Source: Ascaphus truei (taxonomy: Eukaryota; Chordata; Amphibia; Anura; Ascaphidae). From it: 64,000 nucleotides of DNA. Positions 11,632-21,899 of this stretch are shown piece after piece; the stretch's first letter is position 1, and each line of letters opens with the position of its first letter. The DNA lies in assembly GCA_036426205.1 (NCBI GenBank), contig WSYH01002432.1, positions 1 to 64,000 on the forward strand. Direction: 5' to 3'. Both the position numbers and the translations under genes were made by a program. The notes under the pieces were generated by a model that ran no database searches, was not told the DNA's origin, and saw only the letters and a program-made list of their open reading frames with translations.

Positions 11632-11692
11632 CTTTAGATAACAGTGTGGTTTGCCTGTACAGTCCCTATAAAATTATTCCTTATCATTACAG

Positions 11693-12478
11693 AGGGTATC
11701 CTATATTAAGGGAGGTCAACAAGATAAAAAAAAGTGGACGAAGCATGGGCATGGATCGAAAGTAGCGAGACCTTTCAGGATGTTATCTTTTCTGATGAGA
11801 CAACTGTTGCTTTTGAGAGATTTGCCACATTTGCATTCAGCAAAAAAGGATGGCTATCTCTTAAGTAGCGGCCCAAGCACCTACTGAAGATGCATGTGTA
11901 GGGTGCAATCTCTTGATGGGGATCCAGATGCATAATCATGCATAATCATCTTTGAGGGTGAAATAATGCACAAAGTCACATGTAGTAGTAGCCTTATGCA
12001 CTGTACAACTGTAGTGTATTCTGTACCCCAATGCTAATCTTTTTCAGTTTTTTTATTTTCTTGTTCCAGGAACCATGGATAAAACATTTTTTCAAGAGCA
12101 AATTGTCACCCGTATTGCTCAATACATTAGGGAGGATTTCCCACCTGGTGGTCACCGCTTCTTCCAGGACAATGACCCTAAACATACCGCACATTTGCCT
12201 ATATTCTTGCCAGCAGGATCGATTGGGTTAAGACACCACCGGAGTAAGTGTTCCAGTGTACAGTAACTGTTTCTCATCATTTAAATTTTTTTTTTATCTG
12301 ATCAACTAATTCGCCATTTTTTCCACTCCCATTCCAGATCACCAGATTTGAACCCGATAGATTTGTTCTGGCTTGCGATGAAGGATCGTATAACAAAGGT
12401 TGTTAAGCCGTCCAGCAAAGTGGAATTAAGACAAAGAATACTGAGTTTCTGGAACGACATACTCAACGTATGGTGTGG
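11693..12478 (+). pseudogene. Tc1-like transposase homologue, three exon-like blocks with GT-AG introns
   Basis: Block 1 (11693-11957) follows an acceptor CATTACAG and encodes a REVNKIKK-like start, then FQDVIFSDETTVAFERF, KKGW and RPKHLLKMHV, ending at IFEG. Block 2 (12070-12243) follows TTGTTCCAG and gives TMDKTFFQEQIVTRIAQYI, then HRFFQDNDPKHTAH, with DWVKTPPE in another frame. Block 3 (12338-12478) gives SPDLNPIDLFWLAMKDRI. The gaps 11958-12069 (112 bp, GT...AG) and 12244-12337 (94 bp, GTAAGT...CCAG) fall inside conserved motifs, and removing them makes IFEG|TMDK and PPE|SPDLNP contiguous in frame. Two acidic catalytic positions are visible (SDE, QDND), and the third lies in SPDLNPID. In-frame stops (after SLK, and at V*GAIS) and a poly-A indel show decay. 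Tc1/mariner transposases are normally intronless. Confidence 0.8.
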
Positions 12479-13100
12479 GGAAATGTCCAATGAAGTTACA
12501 GAATGCTGGAAGTTTAATTGGGCAAATCCCTTTGACTGTCCCCCGCATGGTGTAGCATATATTTGTACAGTTTTCCTGCATATACAGGTTCGCTTATGCC
12601 TCCGTGGTTCAAGTGTCAAAGGTGCACCTCACCATATGGCAAGGGGCATCCAAGTGACACTATGCTGTGTTTGGTATCATGCCCAAGGAAAGACAAAGGT
12701 TAACTGTATGTCCGCAAGGTCAGAATCATGTAAGTACACTACGGAATATACAGTAGTTGTTCCTCTTGTGCTTTTCATAAAGTATGTAGTCTACATTATG
12801 CCTCTACTCTTTTTCATCTTCCTAATTTTGTCTTTTCACAGTGCAGCGAGTCAGCTAGTGGATGAGATCAGCATGGAAAATGATTAGTGATCAGCTGAGA
12901 AGGTTAGTCATGTTCTGCATTACAACCATGATATTCCAGTGTCTGAATCCCGCATTAGACTAATTATACATAATTTGGGCTGCACCTTTGGACGTGTGAG
13001 GTAAAGTGCTGTACTGCTGTTTGTTTATGCACAGGACAAATTATATGCTTGACCATTGTACTATATTCCAATTCTAAACCCTTTTTTATAATTATTGCAG

Positions 13101-13570
13101 AGTATATCCCATGATAAAGGACGTTAACAATTTGACCAAGCATTCCATGGATTAAGAGTGGAGAAAAGTTGAAGGATAACATATTTTCTGGTTAGATTAG
13201 TTGCCCTGGAATGATTTTTCACTACAGCATTCAGGATACAATATAATGTTTCCCTGAAACCTCGAGCTAAACTTCGACTCAATGTTTATGTACTGTATGG
13301 AGGACAATCTCTAGAATTGAACAAGGGACCTATAGTTATATTCGAGGGGAAGCCTACTTTGTTTCAGTGTTGAAAAATGTTACTGTATATTAACGTGACC
13401 TGTCCCTTTTCCCTTTTCAACTAAAACGGTGTGAAATTGTTATTGTTTCTCGAGATATAATGGATAAATCCTACATCCAGGAGGTCATTATTGCACAGGT
13501 GGCAGCACCATACATTACCAAATACTTGACGTCTGCTAACCGGTTCTTCCAAGTCAATGACCCAAAACAT
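13101..13570 (+). pseudogene. second, diverged Tc1-like transposase homologue (partial)
   Basis: After an acceptor TTATTGCAG the frame reads RVYPMIKDVNNLTKH, matching the start of the block at 11693. A decayed IFSDE region and PRAKLRLNVYV follow, then GPIVIFEG ending at about 13347, where the donor GT is now GG. The next block starts near 13455 (IMDKSYIQEVIIAQVAAPYI, then NRFFQVNDPKHS). It is cut at 13571 by a hammerhead-bearing repeat. Intron position is conserved with the upstream copy, so the intron predates the duplication. Confidence 0.7.
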
Positions 13571-14025
13571 AGTGTATCTGATGAAGTCATATCACATGAC
13601 GAAACGCGTAGGGCGTGGCTAATGCAGAGCAGGACACTTTCCAACCAAGAAAGACTGATGCAAGTTGGGAGCGGCTAAGCCAAACAGAGGAGCGAATACA
13701 TCGTGTTCCCTGTGTTGCCGTGGTGATCAAAGGCAGCGCGGCACGATGGACCTTGTTTCCCGGTGGTGGATTTCCTTGTGCGGGGCACTAGATCGGGTGG
13801 ACGGCACTTCCGGTGAAGGAGACCACGCGTGCCGGCGCCATGTGTAGGAAAAGACCACTACTGCTGATCACAGGCCAGCGCTACCAATGGCATATGAGAG
13901 CCCAATCTCCATAACTGCACTATTATCGTTTTTCTTGTTGAGTGGGCATTGTCTGTTTTAAGTTCCATAAATCTATTGTATACTTAATGCACTAGGTGTG
14001 CGCCTGTTTTTTTTCTTTCTTCTTC
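13571..14025 (+). mobile_element. PLE terminal-repeat-like unit (hammerhead at 5' end)
   Basis: The unit starts with a hammerhead-like motif and ends with GCACTAGGTGTGCGCCTGTTTTTTTTC. This matches the end of the PLE terminal repeat at 29553-30396 (GCACTAGGATTTGGCGCTTTTTTTTC, read on its minus strand). It has no coding potential. It interrupts the second Tc1-like copy. The boundaries are inferred from these two ends. Confidence 0.6.
13574..13614 (+). ncRNA. hammerhead-ribozyme-like motif 1
   Basis: CTGATGA (13578-13584), one extra A, stem II GTCAT/ATGAC (perfect 5 bp, 13586-13590 with 13596-13600), GAAA (13601-13604), a minimal CGCG, then TA and GGG. This is the layout of the minimal hammerheads reported in PLE flanking repeats. 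The extra A before stem II departs from the canonical core, and stem I is poor here. Cleavage activity is unproven. Confidence 0.65.
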
Positions 14026-14085
14026 CATATATATTGATATATATATGAGCAATCAGTAGAAGTAGAGAATAAAGCAAAAAAACTA

Positions 14086-14113
14086 AATATATATATATAT
14101 ATATATATATATA
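14086..14113. repeat. (TA)n microsatellite
   Basis: Uninterrupted TA dinucleotides, followed by a poly-A run at the left edge of a palindrome. Confidence 0.9.
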
Positions 14114-14125
14114 GAACAAAAAAAA

Positions 14126-14312
14126 AAAAATACACAACCATACGATACCGGTTGCCACACGACATCAAGGGACAGCACAACAGGTAAGTAAATCAAAAAT
14201 GTTCTGATTTGAGAAAAAGATGGTCTTCTATCAAATACAGAACATTTTGTTTACTTACCTGCGTGCTGTCCTTGATGTCGTGTGTGGCAACCGTATCGTA
14301 TGGTTGTTATGC
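14126..14312. repeat. long palindrome (hairpin)
   Basis: The left arm contains ACAACCATACGATACCGGTTG and CACACGACATCAAGG. The right arm is its reverse complement and contains CCTTGATGTCGTGTG and CGTATCGTATGGTTGT. The centre, near 14214, is AT-rich. Arms are about 85 bp with few mismatches. It is flanked by (TA)n on both sides. The right arm is the start of the 1.5-kb duplicated segment that follows. Confidence 0.8.
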
Positions 14313-14374
14313 TTTTGGGATAAGAACCAAAACTTATTACTTGAATATGGTGTGCCGGCTGTGCATTGGATTTC

Positions 14375-14436
<62 letters not shown>

Positions 14437-15826
14437 ATATATATATTATATATACTATATATATATATATACTTCAAATACACACCATGCTATTTTTGTT
14501 TAAATTGCATCATTCATGTATTCAACATGAAGAATGTGTTAATAATCTTTTCAGACAGCAAATTATGTGTACTATGTTTGAAGTGTCATATCAACCTTCA
14601 TTCATATGATGCAAAATTTATAAATCTTTGTCTTGTTTTTTAAAACTCATATTGACACAAAGGAGATTGAAAAATGTTTTAGTACATACAGTTGGTGCTT
14701 ATTCTATATGATCCAATGCAGCTGAATGAGCTAACTTAAATACATTTTGTAACTGATACCACTGGCCAGCTAAGTTAGTTCCCAGTAAAATACCAGTATG
14801 TGTATCAGAAGTTCATGGGTAGTCCTTATCGTCACATGTATAGTAACCAATCAAAGAACAGTCCTTTCTAAGGTTGACATCCAGTGTATCATAAATCCAG
14901 GTTGACAGCATTTTCTCAGCCCTATGTGTAAAACACTGGCTGTATTCCCAGGTTGACTTTTAAATCTTGAAGATCTGGTTAATTAGCTGCACCTGGAAGC
15001 TGCTGCCAGCAGTATATAAACCTATCATGCTGGGTACAGAGCACTTCTTCTTACATTAAAAGACTTTCTGACTGTCACATATCCCACTCAGCAGTGTAAC
15101 ATATGCATGTGAAGTGGTCCTTGCTGAGCGGCTGTTCACCTACCGCAAAGATGCATGGTTTATTATAAAAGTGAAAATTATGCCCAATAGGTAGTACTTT
15201 AAGGTCTCATCCGCCTTGTTAACTGCTACATATTATTTTCTCTACAGTAGCATATATTTGCTCTCTCAGCAGTAACTTTGGCTTTATTTTTGTTAAATAA
15301 ATCATGACACGGTGTAATATGTCATGTGTTGTTGTTCATCTGAGGTTGTATTTACCTTATTTTTTAGACCTGGTAAGGAACAGATGATTGTTATTATGTC
15401 CTGATATGTAAATCCATAGAATTCAAAGAGGGTGTATTTTTTTTTCTAACAACTGTATACTGTACAGTATACTGTAGTTATACAGTTATACTGTATATAG
15501 TTAGACAGTAGAGTCCAATATTGTGAAATACTCAATGTCTTTAATGCACTAATCCTGGTGAAATGTGTCTTTCTTTTCAGAGCTGCAGCACTACAGAAAT
15601 GGGGTGGGTGCAAACATATTGTTGAAGAGGGGACCTACTGTATTTTTGTATTCTTCATTTTTCTTGGTGAAGAAAAAATGTGAACTAGCGCTAAAGTGTA
15701 ATACACAGTGTGATATTCAAAATCTTGTAATAAAGGTTGGCTGCCCGGTGATACTGCCAGTACTAACAGAATAAACTAAAATAAAGAAAAACCTGGCGCC
15801 AAATAGTCAGTGGAATGTCCTGTACT
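14258..15826. repeat. tandem duplication, copy 1 (about 1.57 kb)
   Basis: Non-coding AT-rich DNA that reappears in order at 15827-17352. Both copies end in the same 45 bp (AAAAACCTGGCGC...GTCCTGTACTC) that belongs to the end of a PLE terminal repeat. They differ mainly by dozens of one-base insertions or deletions, a pattern typical of unpolished long reads rather than evolution. A (TA)n array with short interruptions is at 14382-14471. Confidence 0.85.
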
Positions 15827-17352
15827 CGTGCTTGTACCTTGATGTCGTGTGGCAACGTATCGATGGTTGTTATTGCTTATGGGATAACACAAAAACTATT
15901 ACTTGAATGGTGTGCCGGCTGTGCATTGGATATATATATATAATTATATATATATTATATATATATAGATATATATATATATATAATATATATATATCTA
16001 TATATATATATATATATATATACTTCAAATACACACCAGCTATTTTTTTAAATTGCATATTCATGTTCAACATTGAAGAATGTGTTAATAATCTTTTCAG
16101 ACAGCAAATTATGTTTCTATGTTTGAAGTGTCAAATAATCAACCTTCATTAATAGATGCAAAATTTATAAATCTTGTCTTGTTTTTTTTTTAAAAACTAT
16201 ATTGACACAAAGGAGATTGAAAATGTTTAGTAATACATTGGTGATGCTTATCTAATGATCCAATGCAGCTGAATGAGCCTAACTTAATACATTTGTAACT
16301 GATACCACTGGCCAGCTAAGTTAGTTCCCAGTTAAAATACCAGTTGGTATCAGAAGTTCATGGGTAGTCCTTATCGTCACCGTATAGTAACCAATCAAAA
16401 AACATTCCTTTCTAAGGTGCATCCAGTTATCATAAATCCAGGGTTGACAGCATTTTCCTCAGCCCTATGTGTAAAACACTGGCTGTATTCCCAGGTTGAT
16501 TTAAATCTGAAGATCTGGTTAATTAGCTGCACCTGGAAGCTGCTTGCCAGCAGTATATTAAACCTATCATGCTGGTACAGAGCACTTCTTCTTACATTAA
16601 AGACTTCTGACTGTCACATATCCACTCAGCAGTGTAAACTATGCAGTGAAAGTGGTCTTGCTGAGCGGTGTTCACCTACCGCAAAGAGCAATGGTTTATC
16701 TATAAAAGTGAAATTATGCCACATAGGTAGTACTTTAGGTCTATCCGCCTTGTTAACTGCTACATATTATTTTCTCTACAGTAGTATTATATTTGCTCTC
16801 TCAGCAGTAACTTTGGCTTTATTTTTGTTAAATAAATCATGACACGGTGTAAATATGTCATGTGTTTGTTGTTATCTGAGGTTGATTTACCTTATGTTTT
16901 AGACCTGGTAGGAACAGATGATGTTATTATGTCCGATATGTAAATCATCGAATTCAAAGAGGGTTGATTTTTTTTTCAACAATGTATACTGTACAGTATA
17001 CTGAGTTATACAAGTTATACTGTAATAGTTAGACAGTAGAGGCCAATATTGTGAAATACTCAATGGCTTTATGCACTAATCCTGGTGAAAGGGGTCGTTT
17101 CTTTTCAGAGCTGCAGCACTAAAGAAATGGGGTGGTGTGCAAACAATTGTTGAGAGGGGACCTACGTTATTTTTGTATTCTTCATTTTCTTGGTGAAGAA
17201 AAAATGGAACTAGCGCTAAAGTGTAATACACAGTGTGATATTCAAAATCTTGTAATAAAGGTTGGCTGCCCCGGTGATACTGCCAGTACTAACAGAATAA
17301 ACTAAAAAAAGAAAAACCTGGCGCAAATAGTCAGTGGAATGTCCTGTACTCC
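15827..17352. repeat. tandem duplication, copy 2
   Basis: See copy 1 at 14258. It contains an interrupted (TA)n array at 15931-16021. No gene is supported. The short open frames differ between the copies because of indels. Confidence 0.85.
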
Positions 17353-18440
17353 TCAAGGGAACCGCACACTTGCTCGACAGACCATGCAAAGAAAAGAACA
17401 CAAACAAACAAAAATCTAGCGCAACACTGTAGGGTAAGCAGATTGTACTAATACACATAAACAGTTAAGAATCCTAGCGATAATTAAAACAATTTTTTAT
17501 TACTAAAAAGAACTATGCAAGACCGACTATGGCAAATACAAGGAACCGCAGGTCATCGGAGCACAAAAATTGGAGCCCTACTTACATACAGCCAGATTAA
17601 GCTCGCATGTAGGAACAAGTCCTAAGTAGAGATGATCTCCCTGGCGGGTGATGCCTCTGCTCCACTGCGTCAGACACCAGTCAGTCCTTCGATGGTAACC
17701 GGAACAGCTCCGGCCGTGGGGGCTGGGTGGCGGGGTCCACAGCTCTGCACCGCGTGTAGACACACGCCTCACTTCTCCTACGGAACAACAGGAGTCTCTG
17801 CGCGCCCCGCGCGCGATAGTGCCCGTTGTCTTAAAGGAACAGCTGGCTGGCTGAAGGGAAAGCTGGGCTCCAATGCCAAATGTCCTCAAACGTCCAAAGT
17901 CAGTCAGATAGTGGCTGTGACATAGCCCTACGCGTTTCGTAGATGTCACCTACTTTCAGGGGCTGAAAACAATGATACTTGGTGACACATAGATATACCC
18001 TAGCCATTAAAATTAATGATCGTTTATAATTAAAACAGCTGTATGTCATTAGTACCAAAAATCAAAATGGACTCTTAGACATACATGAATAAACACATAA
18101 AAAAACAATATAAAAACACATAAAACAAACAGTGCACATATGCCCAAAGCATGTATATACCTAATGTCATATGTATATCAATAAACCAATAGTGGATGAA
18201 GATATTCAAACTTCCCCTTGGGTATATATAATTGCTACACAAACTCCTTCTGTCTTAATAGCAGGTGCTGCACTAGTCACTGACACAAAAGTTAACTCTC
18301 TCCTCACTTTTATCACTAGACCAATCTATTTCCCTAAGAAAGAACCAATTCAAAATCTATGTAAGACCATGGGGGACAGGGTCTTCAGTTCAAAGTCCAA
18401 AAGGCCTCACGTCTGTTTATATGTTTAATAATGTCCCCAC
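17309..18440 (-). mobile_element. PLE 3' end and terminal repeat, minus-strand copy
   Basis: This segment is the inverted copy of 19033-20215. On the minus strand, 18171-18430 encodes the C-terminus of a PLE protein (REAFWIFELKTLSPNGLN-like, broken), followed leftwards by non-coding terminal repeat that ends near 17309 in CTGGCGCC-like sequence and a T-run. A degenerate hammerhead-like motif is at 17926-17962. The copy is non-functional. Confidence 0.7.
17926..17962 (-). ncRNA. degenerate hammerhead-like motif 2
   Basis: On the minus strand it reads CCCCTGAAAGTAGG...ATCTACGAAACGCGTAGGG. Stem I (CCC/GGG), GAAA and CGCGTA are kept, but the CTGANGA box is damaged (CTGAAAG) compared with the inverted copy at 19541. 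Probably inactive. Confidence 0.5.
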
Positions 18441-19032
18441 CTCTCCAGTCTGAAGCTCCTTCAATATAAAGAGAAAGGGTTAGATCAAGGAAGGAACAAC
18501 ATCTCTTTCATTACCAGTAAACGCTATGGCCCCAAGATAAGAAACATCTTGCAAGCACTGCCAATTTTGCTACAGGGCGCTACACTTTCACAGGTACTAA
18601 CTCAAGACCTTCTATTATTTTTAAAAAAGCAAAAATTTTTAAAAACAAATTGGCACCTAGTTGTCCGTTACATCAAGGGAAGGATAAAATGTTAAAACCA
18701 CAACAGGGTCCTAATGGTTTTCAAACCATGCAAAAGGCATAGCATGTAAATACAGTAGGTGTAACATTGAGTTTAGATCTAATGTTACTGATAAACTATA
18801 CAAGATTATGTCGACAATTACATGCAAATCGCAATTTGTATTTATTGTGCAATGCCCATGCGGCTTGCAATATGTGGGGACGCACTGGTAGAAACCTTCC
18901 AAAGACGTATGTACGAACATGCTATAACATAAAGAAAGGTTCTAACACGCAACAGTGTGTTCCCACCATTTTTTGTTGCATCACGGCAAAGACCCAAAGG
19001 GCTGGTCTGTCAACCCATTGAGTTATGTACTC

Positions 19033-19034
19033 NN
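19033..19034. other. two-base N gap
   Basis: NN sits exactly at the junction between the GIY-YIG remnant and the copy of the inverted repeat. The join, and so the palindromic layout here, may be an assembly product. Confidence 0.95.
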
Positions 19035-19540
19035 CAGACTGGAGAGGTGGGGACATTATTAAACATATAAACAGACGTGAGGCCTTTTGGATCTTTGAAC
19101 TGAAGACCCTGTCCCCCAATGGTCTTAACATAGATTTTGAATTGGGTTCTTTCTTAGGGAAATAGATTGGTCTAGTGATAAAAGTGAGGAGAGAGTTAAC
19201 TTTTGTGTCAGTGACTAGTGCAGCACCTGCTGAATTAAGAGCAGAAGGAGTTTGTGTAGCAATTATATATACCCAAGGGGAGAGTTTGAATATCTTCATA
19301 CCACTATTGGTTTATTGAATATACATATGACATTAGGGTATATACATGCTTTGGCATATGATGGCACTGTTGTTTTTATGTGTTTTATATGTGTTTTTTA
19401 TGTGTTTGATGTCATGTATGTCTAAGAGTCCATGTAGTGATTTGGTACTAATGACATACAGGCTGTTTTAATTATAAACGATCAATTAATTTTAATTGGC
19501 TAGGGTATATCTATGTGTCACCAAGTATCATTGTTTTCAG

Positions 19541-19580
19541 CCCCTGAGGAAGTAGAGTGACATCTACGAAACGCGTAGGG
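19541..19580 (+). ncRNA. hammerhead-ribozyme-like motif 3
   Basis: CCC, CTGAGGA (19544-19550), extra A, stem II GTAGA/TCTAC (19552-19556 with 19563-19567), GAAA (19568-19571), CGCG, TA and GGG (19578-19580). The terminal CCC and GGG can form stem I. All parts are in the right order and spacing for a minimal PLE hammerhead. Confidence 0.7.
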
Positions 19581-20259
19581 CTAGTGGCACAGCCACTATC
19601 TGACTGACTTTGGACGTTTGAGGACATTTGGCATTGGAGCCCAGCTTTCCCTTCAGCCAGCCAGCTGTTCCTTTAAGACAACGGGCACTATCGCGCGCGG
19701 GCGCGCAGAGACTTCCTGTTGTTCCGTAGGAGGAAGTGAGGCGTGTGTCTACACGCGGTGCAGAGCTGTGGACCCCGCACACCAGCCCCCACGGCCGGAG
19801 CTGTTCCGGTTACCATCGAAGGACTGACTGGTGTCTGAGCCGCAGTGGAGCAGAGGCATCACCCGCCAGGGAGATCATCTCTACTTAGGACTTGTTCCTA
19901 CCATGCGAGCTTAATCTGGCTGTATGTAAGTAGGGCTCCAATTTTTGTGCTCCGGATGACCTGCGGTTCCTTGTATTTGCCATAGTCGGTCTTGGCATAG
20001 TTCTTTTTAGTAATAAAAAATTGTTTTAATTATCGCTAGGATTCTTAACTGTTTATGTGTATTAGTACAATACTGCTTACCCTACAGTGTTGCGCTATGA
20101 TTTTTGTTTGTTTGTGTTCTTTTCTTTGCATGGTCTGTCGAGCAAGTGTGCGGTTCCCTTGAGGAGTACAGGACATTCCACTGACTATTTGGCGCCAGGT
20201 TTTTCTTTATCTTCATTTTTCTTGATTATCCTGTACAAATAAAATTGTTCCTTCTTTAA

Positions 20260-20800
20260 ATTCATCAGAATCATTTGAACCCCAACCCCCAAATAAAAAT
20301 CATAGTATGCCATCTCATACAGTACAGTATACAGATGTAGTATCAAAAACATGCTTCACATAATGGTTTATTAAAATCAGTCCTTCAATAGGCCCCATGT
20401 GTGGAGAAGAAAAAAAATATTGATGTCTCTTTTTTTTGCCTCCAGACTTGAAATTCACATTGAATGTTAAGTCATTCTCGCCAAATCCCCAAGAAGGGCT
20501 TATCTCAGTTTGCCTGAACATAATGAATGGCTCTGGGGGAGGTGTCGATAAGCAGTTGAACTCGCTTGTGTTTAGGCTTTGTGAGGTGGGGATGGGGGAG
20601 GTGCTACTTCTAAACAGTAGCTTTGCCAGTCTGGGTGTGTTGTGTGCAGGATTATTAGTTCAAAGAAATCTTTGTAACAGTTCATCAGATCTTTTGTACC
20701 CCCCCACCCCCAAATAAAAATCACAGTATGGCACCTCATACAGTACAGTACACTAATATAGTATCAAAAACATGCTTCACATAATGGCTTATTAAAACTC
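20260..20800. repeat. direct repeat pair (about 100-125 bp, offset about 418 bp)
   Basis: The segment around 20270-20385 (CCCCCAAATAAAAATCA...ATGCTTCACATAATGG) recurs at about 20690-20800. Between them lies non-coding sequence. I do not recognise the family. The shared AATAAA suggests retroelement or 3'-UTR-like ends. Confidence 0.7.
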
Positions 20801-20912
20801 GAGTCAATACGCGTCTTAAGGCGGTGCGGTTGGAAGAAATCACGCGCCATGACATGGGTATTCCATGGCATACAACACGTGAAGTGTTTGAATAACATCC
20901 GCTGCATCTGTA
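20800..20912 (-). mobile_element. fragment of the CAGATGCAGCGG MITE family
   Basis: The minus strand starts TACAGATGCAGCGG and contains GGAATACCCATGTCATGGCGCG and a CCTTAAGACGC end. These match the left half of the element at 28740-29102. Only one terminus is present. Confidence 0.65.
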
Positions 20913-21449
20913 ATTCATAAATCCTACATGTTTAATAATCTCATATGGTAATCTCATCATAATAATCCTACATGTTTAATAATCTCAATGTTATAAGAGC
21001 TTGTTCTCTTTGTCATTGGAACAAAGACAATTTCTCTGCTCCAGGATGAAAACTTCACACGGCAAGCATGTCAATTATTAATGGTGTGTTGGGATATTTG
21101 TTCTTCCCCTAGATATTGTTGAATTACTGGAGTCTCACCCATTATCACCAGGATTTTAGCCTTGAGATGCTTGTAGTCTGCTGAAATATCTGCTATATTG
21201 TAGTAGGCTTCTTGGGCTTCACCAAGCAAGAAGGGCAATACAATGCCAGCCTAATTAGTGAGGCCAGCACTTCCTAGCAGCCGTTCTCTCAAATGCCAGG
21301 ATGTACGCATTAACGTCATCTTCTGCTGGCACTGGCTTACCCAAAATTATCATAGTTTTCCCTCATTTGCCATGACTTCAGCTGGTTGGGACAAGCACTG
21401 AAGTAAGGTAGTACAGGTGCAGCCACGCGCATTCGAACACTTGCCTTAG

Positions 21450-21664
21450 AAAATCTGGGGCAATCTCCCAGTAATGCTGCAACATTTCTGTGACATTTCT
21501 GCAGACAGACTAATGGCCCATCGGATTAACACAGCGGAGGTGCCTGGCAGTCCCATTCAAACTGTCCAGGGACCCCTGCTGTGTTAATCAGATGGGCCAT
21601 TAGTCTTTCTGCAGAAATGTCAGAGAAATGTTGCAGCATTACTGGGAGATTGCCCCAGATTTTT
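21450..21664. repeat. foldback (palindromic) element, copy 2
   Basis: Arms of about 100 bp start AAAATCTGGGGCAATCTCCC and end with the reverse complement. The inner part (ATTAACACAGC...CCTGGCAGTCC, then CCAGGGACCCC) matches the foldback at 1791-1921. No coding content. The near-complete self-complementarity suggests a MITE that would form a long hairpin RNA if transcribed. Confidence 0.85.
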
Positions 21665-21825
21665 CAAAGCAGTGTTCAGATATTTATAGCTGCATCTGTA
21701 GGTATGGATTGAGCACAGCAAAAATAGAAAGATAAAAAGAGCTGGAGGCAAATGAAAATTTTAACCATTATTTAATGGGCATAACAGCCAAAAATAGACA
21801 AAAACAAAAATAGAAAAAGGAAGGT

Positions 21826-21869
21826 CCTCTGACGCGTTTCTCTCCATAGGGGAGCTTTTTCAAAGAGTG
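21826..21869 (-). ncRNA. degenerate hammerhead-like motif 4
   Basis: On the minus strand: CTTTGAAAAAG, stem II CTCC/GGAG, GAGAAAC, GCG, TC, AGAGG. GAAA-CGCG and the stem-loop order are kept, but CTGANGA is replaced by a T/A-rich version. It looks like an old PLE terminal-repeat end. Confidence 0.35.
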
Positions 21870-21899
21870 ACATAATTACTCATTGATAAAGTACTGTAG

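Larger units (their letters stand above)
18450..20215 (+). mobile_element. PLE 3' end with GIY-YIG remnant and terminal repeat, plus-strand copy
   Basis: 18480-18990 holds broken frames of a Penelope-type protein. The GIY-YIG nuclease signature VQCPCGLQYVG lies near 18845-18880, followed by a frameshifted basic helix and a HHGKDPKG-like segment. After two N (19033-19034) comes the C-terminal block GGDIIKHINRREAFWIFELK...LSPNGLN, ending at a stop near 19163. The terminal repeat then runs to TTTGGCGCCAGGTTTTTC at about 20215 and carries a good hammerhead-like motif. This family differs from the PLE at 45.9-53.6 kb. Confidence 0.75.

Noticed and set aside
12348..12887. 179-codon frame as an independent gene
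   Set aside because: Its first third is the last Tc1-like block; the remainder has no family and probably reads into intron or flank.
14209..14643. Overlapping frames with Ile-Tyr repeats
   Set aside because: These are translations of (TA)n arrays.
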